Shown here one piece after another: positions 45,598-56,547 of a stretch of 64,000 nucleotides of DNA. Within the stretch, counting starts at the first letter, position 1; every line of letters begins with the position of its first letter. Source of the stretch: Limnoperna fortunei (lineage: Eukaryota; Mollusca; Bivalvia; Mytilida; Modiolidae). The stretch spans positions 14,456,641 to 14,520,640 of the forward strand of contig OX104122.1 of the NCBI GenBank assembly GCA_944474755.1, given 5' to 3'. Position numbers and translations under genes: made by a program. Below the pieces are notes generated by a model that did not search any database, had not been told where the DNA came from, and worked only from the letters and a program-made list of their open reading frames with translations.

Positions 45598-45618
45598 ATA
45601 GTAGTACTGTACTACTAT
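45598..45618. repeat. 21-bp palindrome
   Basis: atagtagtac t gtactactat: perfect 10-bp arms about one central base. Confidence 0.8.
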
Positions 45619-46073
45619 ACAATATAATAATAATATTATTTTTAAAAAGTCTCCGGTTACCATGGAAACAGTCCTTCATAAATCCGCCATTTTGACTTGA
45701 ACAATTAATACAAAAAATGACAATTTTCACTAGTTTAGTTTTAAAATAAAGAGCATAATCTAAATTATACACTTAAAAAGACTTTGATAGATGAAATATA
45801 TATGTTTTTATAATGCAAACCATGTAAAATTTATTTTACTGTCCTAACTATATGTATACAGAAAATGAGCATGAAATGTTAATATTTTGGCATTTTTCCA
45901 AAAAAGGTAAAAATACCATTTTTCCCCATTTTTGACATGCCATAACAATTTTTGCACACTGATTTATATTTTAGTTGTTAAATTTTATAATAGAACAGTA
46001 TTAGTGGTATTCAAATGAATTATAACATTTGTGGGATATCTTAATACAACTTAATAAAATTTGAGCGAAATTT
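45619..46073. other. No gene seen
   Basis: AT-rich; no frame with coding character. Confidence 0.4.
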
Positions 46074-46107
46074 CATACATTTCAGATATTTGCTCTACTT
46101 TACAGGG

Positions 46108-46371
46108 GGGGGCCTCGGTGGCCGAGTGGTCAAGGTAGTTCGTCTACTATTGATCACGTGGTCTGTCAACACTGAGATTGCGGGTTCGATTCTCACTGCA
46201 GGCAGGGTGTACTCGACTCCAATCTTAATTGACAAGGATTGCCAGTTTTCATACCGCAGGTCGGGGATTCTCTCCGGGTTCTCCGGCTTCCTCCCCCAAT
46301 AAAAACTGGACGCCATGAAATAGCTGAAAAATTGCTGAAAGTGGCGTTAAAACACCATTCAAACAAACAAA
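46108..46371 (+). mobile_element. SINE, full length, first of a tandem pair
   Basis: Best-preserved type of the window's SINE. The tRNA-like head has an A box (tggccgagtggtcaagg) and B box (gggttcgattc). A linker (actcgactccaatcttaatt) follows, then a 3' domain (ctccggcttcctcccccaat, actggacgccatg, gctgaaaaattgctgaaagt, ggcgttaa) and an (aaac)n tail. The 3' domain resembles the Meta domain of molluscan SINEs (from memory; not searched). Pol III internal promoter expected. Confidence 0.92.
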
Positions 46372-46405
46372 CATACATTTCAGATATTTGCTCTACTTTA
46401 CAGGG

Positions 46406-46669
46406 GGGCCTCGGTGGCCGAGTGGTCAAGGTAGTTCGTCTACTATTGATCACGTGGTCTGTCAACACTGAGATTGCGGTTTCGATTCTCACTGCAGGCA
46501 GGGTGTACTCGACTCCAATCTTAATTGACAAGGATTGCCAGTTTTCCTACCGCAGGTCGGGGGTTTTCTCCGGGTACTCCGGCATCCTCCCCCAATAAAA
46601 ACTGGACGCCATGATATAGCTGAAAAATTGCTGAAAGTGGTGTTAAACACCATCAAACAAACAAACAAA
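46406..46669 (+). mobile_element. SINE, full length, second of a tandem pair
   Basis: Nearly identical to the copy 298 bp upstream, including gagattgcgg. Both are preceded by the same 34 bases (46074-46107 and 46372-46405, catacatttcagatatttgc...). The B box has one change (cggtttcgattc). Confidence 0.92.
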
Positions 46670-47239
46670 AACAAATGGGGATTGTCAAAGAATTAATCTT
46701 GACTCGTCATTTGCAATGTGGGGTGAGTTGCAACAAGCAAGAACTGATATTCCTTCAGAAGTGTTTGTATTCACTCTCGTTTAATAGATTGTGCGTTTCT
46801 TCTTGAAATAATGTCTTTCATTTTTACTGATGTTGTCTTCTTACTAGGGGGATTTTGAGATTGAAATGTCCCTTTTGGTAATTTTTTGTTTTCTATTAAA
46901 CCTATTTTCAAAATAAAAAAAAAAATAAACATTGTAGAATAAAGTTTATTGTTTTATTGGTTACAGTTTTTTTTTTAAATTCGCAAGACTGTAAAAAAGA
47001 ACTTACAAAATTGTATCAACACCATACAATAAATAGCTATACCAAGTTCAGCATTGTACAAACCCAATATGTTGGAGACCAAATATTGATAGTCAATCCC
47101 TTGATGGATACATGCCTTCAATGGTAAACTCACAAAGGTTGTTTTAAAAAAAAACAGGCTTAATGATGAACTCAGAAAACAAGAAATACTGTGGGCAAGC
47201 TCACAAAAGATACCCCAGCTTTATATTGAACTCCTATAT
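46670..47239. other. No gene seen
   Basis: AT-rich with A runs at about 46908 and T runs at about 46967. Confidence 0.4.
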
Positions 47240-47866
47240 TGCAAACTAGAGGCTCCCAGGAGCCTGTATCGATCACCTGAACCTGAAACCAAACAACCCT
47301 TCTTTATCCAGCTTTTCTTTCCTATAAGGAATAGCCCAACACTTCTGCAAAAGTCATTAATTTTGACCTTTTAAGGGAAATAACTCCTATAATGAGGAGC
47401 TTTTGATCCTTAAAGGGAGAAGGGAGGTTCACTTCAAATTTGCTGTACCTGTTATACTTTTTTAACTATCAGCTGAAAACTCTCTTGACCCCCCCCTTTT
47501 TTTCTATTTTAAGCCAACGTAGCTATATAGGTAGTCAGCTGTCATGATTTGCACAATTTTGGTAGAAGACATCATAAAGATGATGTGTGCAATGTTTCAA
47601 AGCAGTCCTTTCATTGCTTAAAGAGGAGAAGATTTTTTAAAATCAATTGATTTAAAAAATGTTCAAGGAGAATAATTCCTAAATGGTTCATCAGACAATC
47701 ATAAAGCAGAACAATTAAGCAATGCTAACTTTTTTCTAGTTCTAATAATTTTCAAGATTTTGAGGCAAAAATGGCAAAAATCATCAATTTCGACAATTAA
47801 AGGGCAATCAATAACTCCTACAAGGAGTCGTCATACAACTTTGACCCAATGGAGTGTTTTGTAGAG
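47240..47866. repeat. Dispersed repeat
   Basis: Begins aggctcccaggagcctgtat cgatcacctg, a phrase I associate with a common bivalve intergenic repeat. Internally, aagggaaataactcctataa (47372) recurs as aagggcaatcaataactcct (47800). Confidence 0.5.
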
Positions 47867-48269
47867 CCACGAAACCCTGACAAACTTAGCTAGGAAATTT
47901 CCGGGCTAGAAGTCACCAATTTGATTGGCTACATCATACATGTACCTTAATGTAGCCAATCAAAAGCTCGCTTTCATTCACAACTTCGTTAGGGGATATC
48001 CCGATGTCGATTGTAAATAAACCGAATGGATGTGTTGCTTAGACCATGTGAAAATCAGTGTATTTTGTACAGTAGTGTTAATAGTTTGTTTTTACCGCGT
48101 TATTTATTAGTTGGGTTACGTTTTCTTCCTACTCAAGAGTAAAGAATGACTACTGCCAAACACTTGCTTCTTTCAAGCAATTTCATTAGTTGATATTTTG
48201 AAGGATTAACGTCATACGAAAATCTTCTAGCCCGGAAATTTCCTAGCTCAGTTTGTCAGGGTTTCATGG
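47867..48269. mobile_element. MITE with about 46-bp terminal inverted repeats, 403 bp
   Basis: ccacgaaaccctgacaaact...gctaggaaatttccgggcta pairs with tagcccggaaatttcctagc...agtttgtcagggtttcatgg. An internal hairpin ttgattggctacat / atgtagccaatcaa lies at about 47930-47970. No transposase; target duplication not clear. Confidence 0.85.
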
Positions 48270-50163
48270 ACACATGTGGATACAGAAACTCTGACTTGTG
48301 AGGATGGGGTCAAAAATATGTTTAACTTTCACGGACCAAAATAGTAGTGTTTTGGACTTCATCTTTAAAACATGAAGTTCTTTCAAGCACATTTTGTTAT
48401 AATGTACTTGTTTATGCGGGCTGTGTCGCATACATTTATTCCACATCTCATTATCTTCTATCCTTCATGTAAAGTTCATTAAAATCCATCAAGTGGTTTT
48501 TTTGTTTAACTTAATAAAATCAGTGGTCTTTAACCTATTTTCAAGTGTATATATTGATTTTAAATAAACTGTTTTTTTCAAATCACAATGCACATTCATT
48601 TAAAACATCTTGCTTTAAAATAGAAGATTTGCTGTCTGCTGTAGCTGCTACCATATCATATTCATCTATTATTCTTTCTTTTTGTGCAAGTCTTGAAAAA
48701 TAACTTGCAACCTGTTGGGTTGTAAGAAAATGTTCTTTTCTGAATCTTTTCTCTCTATTTACTTTTACTGTTCTCATCATGTCAGCAACCTTTGAAGGAT
48801 CTTCTTTTCTTCCAGTACTTTTACCCACCATAAACTTTTCCTTCATATACTCCTTTTGATCATCTGTAAATACGGTTTTGGTCTTTTTAACCTTTAGTGC
48901 CCAACCTTGTTTTAGACTGGTGTTTTTCCTGTTGGCCTCTGTGTGCAATTGTGGCTCCTTGGTAACAGAAACACCTATACTCCCTTCTTTTAACTTCTGA
49001 GCATATAACACCTTTGATCGATCAGACAAACTTAACTTTCCTCTTTTACATCACAGTTCCCTATCATTAAATGCTGGTCTAGTGACGTTACATTTCTAAA
49101 CGAACGAGAACATCCCTCCTCTGGACAGCTGAAAATTTCGTGTGATGTTTTTCTCTTTTTGACATTTATTTCATTTTCATCAGTTCTTTCAGGCTCACTG
49201 TCATTGCCATCTCCAGATTCTGAAACAGAAAATACTTTTATTTAGGCAAAATTGTATATAGAATAAGTTAAAGTCTCACTCTTTGGCAGCATATTAAAAC
49301 AGAAAAAACAAGTAAATCTGTGAACTTATGCTTACTAGCGATACCCCCGCTCCCAAAATTATGCCTTGCATAAAAACCTACGTATTTGGTAAACGGGAAG
49401 TATATGATATAGTAACATAAAACATTTTACACCATATGGTACTATAGGATGAAGCAACATAACAAAATATCAGACCTCTGCATCATGTAGTTGCTTAGAA
49501 AATTGTGACTGAAATTTTGCATGTATGTACATTAATTATAGGTGACCACTTTATACACTAAAGATATAGAGGGAATTTAGTTGGTGGGCTGCATTCTCGA
49601 AGAAATCCATTATTCCTCACATGATGCAACCATTAAAACAGGTTAAAATGTTTAAATAAATCATATGAAGAGCAAGCGTGAGTGCTTTTAACAATACCAT
49701 TTTATAAAGCATCAAATTTGGTATATATCTATACATGTAGTACAATAAATGTTTGCATGGAATTATGACCTGAATAAACACACTTTTAAATAAACATGTA
49801 GTCATGTACCTTCAATAACTTCTGTCTGAACTTCAGGGTCCATTATTGTGAATGTCACATTTGTCCAATCATCATGCACCACAAACTGTAAGACTGGCAC
49901 TCTATTTGGCAGTATGTTGTTCCATGGTATCAATTTTCCTTAAAAAATAAATTAAACTTTAAATTAGAATTCAAAGTTAAGTTTAAGCATTAAATTTCAC
50001 TTGCCCGAAAGGATTTTTACTGGCAAAGGGCAAGCGGGCAACAGTGCAAATTTCGAAGACTGTGCCATAGTCTAGTATTAAAATGCACCCCTATCTAAGC
50101 TTTTAGTGAGTAAATATTTACTTATATTTTGTCTTTGTTTATTTTTCAACATTATGAAATTGT

Positions 50164-50427
50164 TTGTTTGTTTGTTTGTTTGGTGTTTTAACGCCACTTT
50201 CAGCAATTTTTCAGCTATATCATGGCGTCCAGTTTTTATTGGGGGAGGAAGCCGGAGTACCCGGAGAGAACCCCCGACCTGCGGTAGAAAAACTGGCAAT
50301 CCTTGTCAATTAAGATTGGAGTCGAGTACACCTTGCCTGCAGTGAGAATCGAACCCGCAATCTCAGTGTTGACAGACCACGTGATCAATAGTAGACGAAC
50401 TACCTTGACCACTCGGCCACCGAGGCC
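50164..50427 (-). mobile_element. SINE, full length, 14-bp target duplication
   Basis: Young copy flanked by cattatgaaattgt at 50150-50163 and 50428-50441. It sits in the first retained intron of the zinc-finger relic, in the same orientation. Confidence 0.93.
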
Positions 50428-50891
50428 CATTATGAAATTGTAATAGTTCTCCAATTAAATAATATCAATATTAGTTAAAGACAGGAAATCTGGTATTATA
50501 GAGCATGGATGTGTCCTACACGAGGATGAGTTGTCTAGCATTTTTTGAGAATCCCTTACAGTACTTTCAGCATTTTATAAATTAAATTAATGAACATAAA
50601 TTCACAATACAAAAGGTACACCGTACATGTCATGCATGTTGTCAATTCATTCTTTCAAATTTTTAATCAATGAAAATGTACTACATTGTAAGATATATGA
50701 AAAAAGAAAAAAAAAGATTCTTACTGAGTGTAATATTGCATTTGTAAAGAAGAAAAAACACGAGTGAAATCACAAAAAAGATCTTCAAATACATGTAACA
50801 ATTTAACACTCAAGTCTTGATGTCACATGCTTTGTGTGTACGTGTTATAAATAACTTGTGTGTTATTCAACAAAATTAATCAACGGAATAA

Positions 50892-51197
50892 GGGGACAAA
50901 TAAAAATTACAACAAAGTTCCGGACAATAAATTTGATTCTGAGCGGGAAGCCTGGCAATTTTGTAAATAAATATTCTGGCCTGGGAAAAGTTGGAAACAA
51001 ATCACCTAGCCTCTACTTCGAGGAAATTAAATAAACTGTCCCAAGTTTGTTTACTCAGTTAAGTATGATTTATATACTCACATGGCGATATTTGCGGCGA
51101 TAAATAAATTTTCTGGCCTGCAAAATTTAGAAAATAAATAATCTGACTCGACCTAAACTGCCAGCCCCGGTCCCCTCAGAATCAAATGGTCATCCCC
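50892..51197. mobile_element. PIF/Harbinger-type MITE, 306 bp, TAA target duplication
   Basis: Flanked by TAA at 50889-50891 and 51198-51200. Ends are ggggaca... and ...tcatcccc. Inner arms atttgattctgag(c)ggg and cccctcagaatcaaat are inverted; the left end has an extra insertion of about 30 bp. The TAA (TWA) duplication and GGG start fit PIF/Harbinger. Confidence 0.7.
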
Positions 51198-51385
51198 TAA
51201 GAGTTTTTCCCTATTTCATAAAGGCATGAATTTCAGGAAATATAACAATCATACTTACGTGTTCCCACTGGAATAACAACTCCTGTATTGGCTTGAATGT
51301 CTTTAACTTTCTCAATGGTAACAGCTGTCAGCTTTCACTCCAAACCATGCATCCACCTTAGATTTTATTGTCCCTTTGATGTGAG

Positions 51386-51985
51386 GATATTATGCGAGCG
51401 AAGCGAAGCTCTCTAATGTACAGAGTCTGCCAAATTGCACGAGACCCAAAATATGATCATTGAAAAAAAAACCTGGGCTACTCGGAATGCATTGGGAATT
51501 TACGAAAATACCGGGTCTCGCGTTAGCGAGACCTGGTATTTTCCTCCCTTTTTTTTACAAACGGCTAAATTAAAGTGCTTATTTTTGAAATTACCACAAA
51601 AATGCCAGACAAATTTTTTCAATCTGAAACGCTGTATTTGAAATTGAGTTTTGTGACGTCACAAACACATTATTACGTCACGTCATCAATGGAATGTAGA
51701 GGCACTGTTAGGGGGCTCTGAAGTAACGACATGAACAATGTGCGATGCTCGCATTTTAGGCTGCGCCTGCATTCATATTATTTCTGGTATGCCACATGTT
51801 TTGGATTTGCATCTTGTTTTATTTTGTGCCAATTGTTTTTTATTTTTTATGTTCTCTACAAACTTCAAAGTTTTGAGTCAATTCACTGGAGAGAAGTCCA
51901 GCCTCCGTCAATTATTATATTTTGTAACTCTAATGGCAGAGATGACAATTTAACTATTTCATTGGAACATACACATATCTGAGAC
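51386..51985. repeat. Probable dispersed repeat with hairpin
   Basis: Starts tgcgagcgaagcgaagctct and truncates the zinc-finger relic's 5' side. A strong hairpin gaaaataccgggtctcgcg / gcgagacctggtattttc is at 51502-51541. CRE-like tgacgtca words occur at 51654 and 51676. Two overlapping plus-strand frames (51731-51982) look like repeat translation. Confidence 0.4.
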
Positions 51986-52654
51986 CTTTTAAAGCTACAA
52001 TAGGCCATAGTTATTGGTTTGATTACCCATTATAATAGTCAAATTTAAAAATGTAAACATTGTGTGGAAGTTCATGTGTTGATCGTCTGCCATTATTGAT
52101 TGAACACTTTCTATTGTTTTTACACAGAAGAACTACAAACAAGGGAAATAACTGCATTTAATACCACACAAAATGCACCACATTTAAACAGGTTTTATTA
52201 AAAAATGGGGCAGTATCCCAGAAAATTTGATTTTATTGTAGATTTTCTAGCTTATGTGGAATATAAAATGCATATAGATTATTTTGAAATCAGTGTGCTT
52301 ACAGAATAAATAACAACAACATTTTGGTACCTTTTAGCATTGAATATTTATCTTTTCAGTTTAAAAGTAGAATCAGGTCAATTAATTTGGTTTTAACAAT
52401 GAAAATGTGATCCTTTTACATCTTCAAAGGATTTCTGACCATGCCAAGCAAAGAAAAGTCTTTAAATTTAATTTTTCTAAAAAGGCCCTCCCCCTCCCCC
52501 CAAATTTCAAAAATAGTGTATCCATGGCAACACACAATTTTCAATAGTTTTAATTTGATTTTTCAAGACAAAATATCATATTAATATTGTTTATAAAGTT
52601 TGGAGAAAATCTATGATATATTGTGGCAACCGTATTTTGACATTTACAGAGAGT
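51986..52654. other. No gene seen
   Basis: AT-rich; no recognisable feature. Confidence 0.4.
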
Positions 52655-52735
52655 TGATATTAAAAACTAAACGCCATGATATATCTGAACAATTACTGAA
52701 AGTAGCATTAAGCATCATTTAAAGAAACAAATGTC
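52655..52735 (+). mobile_element. SINE 3' fragment
   Basis: aaaactaaacgccatgatat atctgaacaattactgaaag tag: diverged 3' domain. Confidence 0.65.
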
Positions 52736-52961
52736 TAACAAATGTTAAACGAATATATATCTCATTTTCTGACAAGACCGGCAACAAATTTTCTGGTTGA
52801 GGCGCTAATAAATTTTGGTTTCTTTGATGATAAACTTTAAACTTTTACAAACATTATCTTGTTCTAAAAAATGTCGATTCAAATCCTTAAGGTTTAGATC
52901 CAAACCATGTTGAGACAGCTGAAGACGTACAGGTCTGCTAATAACATATGTCTTTGTATTT

Positions 52962-53193
52962 ATTTGAATGAGGTTTAACGCCACTTTCAGAAATTTGTCA
53001 GTTATATCAGTGCATCGAGATTTATTTGAGAGAGGAAGACAAAGTGCCCGGGGAAAATCCCGACTTTCGGGCAAAATGTTGTCACTTAAGGTTGGAGTTG
53101 AGAGCACTCTGACCGCAGTACGGCTCGAATCCGAAGCCTCGGTGTTGACAATAGTAAATGACTATCTTAATCACTTAGCCATCCAGGTCCTAA
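52962..53193 (-). mobile_element. SINE, decayed
   Basis: ggtttaacgccactttcag tail, degenerate B box (ggctcgaatcc inverted), head ending ccatccagg. Confidence 0.72.
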
Positions 53194-53257
53194 CCATGTA
53201 TATTGACATCTGAAGGTAAACAAACCTGATCAGAGAATAAGATATACTACTAAAAGC

Positions 53258-53365
53258 GAGGTTTCCAATAGGTACTCTGGTTTATTCCTCTAATACAATA
53301 TGACTCGAAGATATATCTTAAACATTTCTGAAAAATGGTATTAAACCCCATACATGTATAAACAA
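53258..53365 (+). mobile_element. SINE 3' remnant
   Basis: ggtactctggtttattcctc and tttctgaaaaatggtattaa match the 3' domain in order. Confidence 0.55.
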
Positions 53366-54139
53366 TAAAATATAAATTAATGTACATTCGAATCACAGGT
53401 AAATGTACGTACATTCGTCTCATAAGTAATCAATCACTGATTCGTTTTATTTAAAGAGATAAATTTATACTTTTATAAATGAATTAAGGAAGTACATTGT
53501 ATATTGAACGATATTGAATGCCTGCGCCGCCATATTGTTTATTTAGACAGACAAGTGAGAGTGCGTTTTTAACGTAAGTACAATTGTAAGAACATTTTAA
53601 CAGCATTCTTATGTAAATACACATTATAAACGTGTGGTGCAATTTAGATACACCTGTCATTTACCTTTATCGGTAATATGTACGTTTTATCTTTGATTTA
53701 TTTTACGGAAACGTCTCAATCACTCGTGCATGACAAGATATTATACAATATTTGTCAACACATGTGATGGAGAATTTATTTATCTTTGTCCCAGAACTTG
53801 AAAAAAAATGACATCAGGTGTGAGTCACTTTATGTCTTGCTTACGCGATAAAAAGAAAGTCTACGAAATAAATTTGAATTGAAATTAAAAAAAATATCTG
53901 ACATTGAATTACAGATAAACATAATAATAAATATGTTTTAATTATGAGACTGAAAATATCACCTGTAATAATCTTAACTCGCGCTCGCTTTGATGTATCC
54001 AATGATTTTGTCAGTTTCAAAATCGAAAGCAACTACAATTCTATATTTGTCCCTTAAAATGGAAACCACAGCGGGAGAGTTGAATTGAAAAAAAAGACAT
54101 TTTATACATGTTTGTCTAACAAATGGGAAAAATCAATGC
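53366..54139. other. No gene seen
   Basis: AT-rich. A gcctgcgccgccatattg word at 53520 and a donor-like acgtaagtac at 53571 could belong to an upstream exon, but no coding sequence supports this. Confidence 0.35.
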
Positions 54140-54890
54140 AGCAATAAATCCGAATATCAAAAACAAAAGTACATTAAATATAAGTTCACAAGCAAGCCAA
54201 AAATCAAAAACGAAAGTACATTGAGGTATGAGTTCACAAGCAAGCCAAAAATCAAAAACTAAAGTACATTGAGTTATGAGTTCACAAGCAATCCGAAAAT
54301 CGAAAAGGAAAGTACATTGAGGCATGAGTTCACAGGCAATCTGAAAATCAAAATCGAAAGTACATTGAGGTATGAGTTCACAAGCAACCCAAAAATCAAA
54401 AACGAAAGTACATTAAGGTGGAAGTTCACAACCAATCTGAAAATCGAAAGGAAAGTACATTGAGGTATGAGTTCACAATCAATCCGAAAATTGAAAATAA
54501 AAGTAAATTGAGGTATGAGTTCACAAGCATGACAAAAATCAAAAACGAAAGTACATTGAGGTATAAGGGACCTCCCATTTAACTTGCATGGAGCAGTGGC
54601 ATGGGGGCCTTGGTTTTTTCCTAAAAATATTTTGAAAATGATTTTTGATGAAACAAATATTTTGGAAGCAGACGGTAAGAAAAAAATATTCTGAAGAAGG
54701 ATTTCTGCTATATAAAATAATGCTTATAATGAAAAAAAATATTCGGTCACGACGCCTTCAACAAAATAAATATTTTCTGACCAAAACAAAAAACCAAGGC
54801 CCCCTCTTCAAGTTAAATGGTCTGTCCCTAAGTTCACAAGCAATCGGAAAATTGAAAACGAAAGTACATTGCGTTCACAAGCAAGTTTGT
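54140..54890. repeat. 47-bp minisatellite, about 10 copies, interrupted
   Basis: Unit consensus gagttcacaagcaa(t/g)cc, (g/a)aaaatcaaaaacgaaagta, cattgaggtat. Copies run from 54140 to 54563, then a MITE, then two further partial copies at 54832-54890. Frames opened on both strands (YEFTSNPKI..., CELIPQCTFVFDFWLA...) are repeat translations. Confidence 0.88.
54567..54828. mobile_element. PIF/Harbinger-type MITE, 262 bp, TAA target duplication
   Basis: Flanked by TAA at 54564-54566 and 54829-54831, inside the minisatellite. Terminal arms gggacctcccatttaacttg and caagttaaatggtctgtccc are inverted, with gggggccttggtttttt / aaaaaccaaggccccc inside. The ends resemble those of 50892-51197 (GGG..GACCATTT). 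Confidence 0.85.
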
Positions 54891-54985
54891 TTACTTACAA
54901 CATAGAGTTTAACTAATCATTGGATAAATTATTAGTCATATATGAAGTTACATATCTACTCGTATTTGCCCGCTGTTGTTTAGAT

Positions 54986-55245
54986 TGTTTGCTTAAATGG
55001 TTTTAACGCCACTTTCAGCAATTTTTCAGCAATACCATGGCGTCCAGTTTTTAATCGGGAGGAAAGCCGGAGAACCGGGAGAAAACCCCCGACATCCGAT
55101 AGGAAAACTGGCACTCCTTGTCAATTATGATTGGAGTCGAGAACACCCTGACCGCAGTGAGGCTCGAACCCACAATCTCAGTGTTGACAGACCACGTAAT
55201 CAATAGCAGACCAACTACCTTAACCACTCTGCCACCGAGGCCTCG
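54986..55245 (-). mobile_element. SINE, full length, 11-bp target duplication
   Basis: Flanked by gttgtttagat at 54975-54985 and 55246-55256. A and B boxes are intact on the minus strand. Confidence 0.92.
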
Positions 55246-55256
55246 GTTGTTTAGAT

Positions 55257-56547
55257 GAGGGATAACTATCACAATTAAGTTGTTATATACATAATTTTAT
55301 TCATTCGCAGTTTTAGAACATTATATTCTTTTCAAAATGGATTACACCCTAGTTAATCTTTAATACCTACATAGTGATGCGGTTTAGTGGGATATTTAAC
55401 ACAATAATGTAAGGTGATGCAGACGCATTTTATGGTCTTATGAACAGTTGTAAATGTTTACCTGCTAAACTGTTTTGTTTCTATATGATGCTTTCTCCAT
55501 TAAACATACACCAAGTATATACTGTGAAAATGTTTCCAATGCCCGATATAACCCAAAACAGGCTCAACGTCTAAAATTGAGAATTATACAGAATATTACA
55601 TGTCACATTAACAAATTATCAATAATAATTCCGTATTCGTGATAATAACATATGTGATAAGTGTGTGGTCAATTATATACTGGTTTAACATCAAAATGTA
55701 TAAATTGATTCATACAAGCCCAAAGTTTCGTCAAACCACCCTAGAAACTTAACGGCCACTGTAGAAGTAAATGCACATAAAGATTAATAATGCCAGTCAC
55801 TTTGTAATCGCTTAAGTTCTTTGCACCCGTAATATATTTTTCAGTGTCAATGTGCGTTTCTTCACATCTTACTAATTTGTAGCTTTATATCTCTTAATTA
55901 TATTTGGTTAGGTTAATATTTTTCTATTTCATTAAATTTTCATATTTAAGATTTGTAAAAGGTGTTTGCCCACACAAACTTTTGTATCCATTTCTACATC
56001 TTACATTTGAATATTTTACATGACAGCATTTGTGTTTAAAGTCTTTCTTTGATAGACATTCGTGTTGTTGATCATGGCTTGAAATAATTTCAGAATAAGA
56101 ATACAAATGTGGGTTTGTAAGAACTGTTTTGAAAAGAATGACATAAGGCTTGAAGTATGTTGTCAATGCAAAAGTAAAAAACCAGGTAAATTGATTTAGA
56201 ATATAAAAAGTAAAAATTTTTGTTATATACGTGATCAAAACAGAAAGAGAAAAAACCAAGTCTGTATGAGTTGTTATGAAAACAAAATAAACAAATCAAT
56301 AATAATAATAATAATATTAAGCTTATCTCAGATTTTGATTGATTGCCTGAACAGTATACATTGTAAAAATGTCGAGATTCAGTTGAATAAAAACTCGCAT
56401 ATTTATTGAAAGACATGAGACATTAATAATAATATATGTTTCGTCCAAAAATCTTGACATAGCGAGCGGAAAAAGTAATAGAGTATGAAAGAAGCTCTAC
56501 TAAAGAAATTAAAAGTTATAGTTATTCTAGAGTCTGTATTTTTGCAG
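55257..56547. other. No gene seen; upstream side of the exon array
   Basis: AT-rich with (aat)n at about 56298-56315. Overlapping minus-strand frames at 55924-56416 (about 110 codons each) are Phe/Tyr/Leu-rich translations of AT-rich DNA. First exon(s) of the array gene may lie here but were not recognised. Confidence 0.4.

Larger units (their letters stand above)
48583..51372 (-). pseudogene. Three-exon zinc-finger gene relic, frameshifted
   Basis: Exons on the minus strand: 51372(?)-51259 (donor c|gtaagt), 49938-49810 (acceptor tttttaag, donor g|gtacat) and 49219-48583 (acceptor ctgtttcag). Both junctions keep frame in phase 1. The joined reading has an N-terminal part (VVIPVGT, LIPWNNILPNRVPVLQF), an acidic linker, a CPEEGC...H...C zinc finger (C-x4-C-x12-H-x5-C) and a basic C-terminal domain (QGWALKVKK, KEYMKEKFMVGKSTGRKEDP, HFLTTQQVASYFSRLA). 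The last resembles an uncharacterised invertebrate family often linked to zinc fingers. One-base frame breaks lie near 49045 (A run) and 51325, and the 5' end is missing, so it is called a pseudogene. A sequencing error at the A run would rescue only one break. Confidence 0.65.

Noticed and set aside
46112..46190. tRNA gene
   Set aside because: A and B boxes are present but the head does not fold into a clean cloverleaf with an anticodon arm, and it is joined to the SINE body in every copy.
46239..46598. 119-codon plus-strand frame and several similar frames at 46095-46674, 50078-50454, 55051-55272 and 11666-12080
   Set aside because: They are translations of SINE sequence (TWSVNTEIAGS-type words recur in each) and not genes.
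54116..54463. Frames on both strands across the 47-bp repeat
   Set aside because: Repeat translation; open on both strands because of low stop density in the unit.
55924..56416. Two overlapping minus-strand frames of about 110 codons
   Set aside because: Phe/Tyr/Leu-rich composition expected from AT-rich DNA; no motif or signal.
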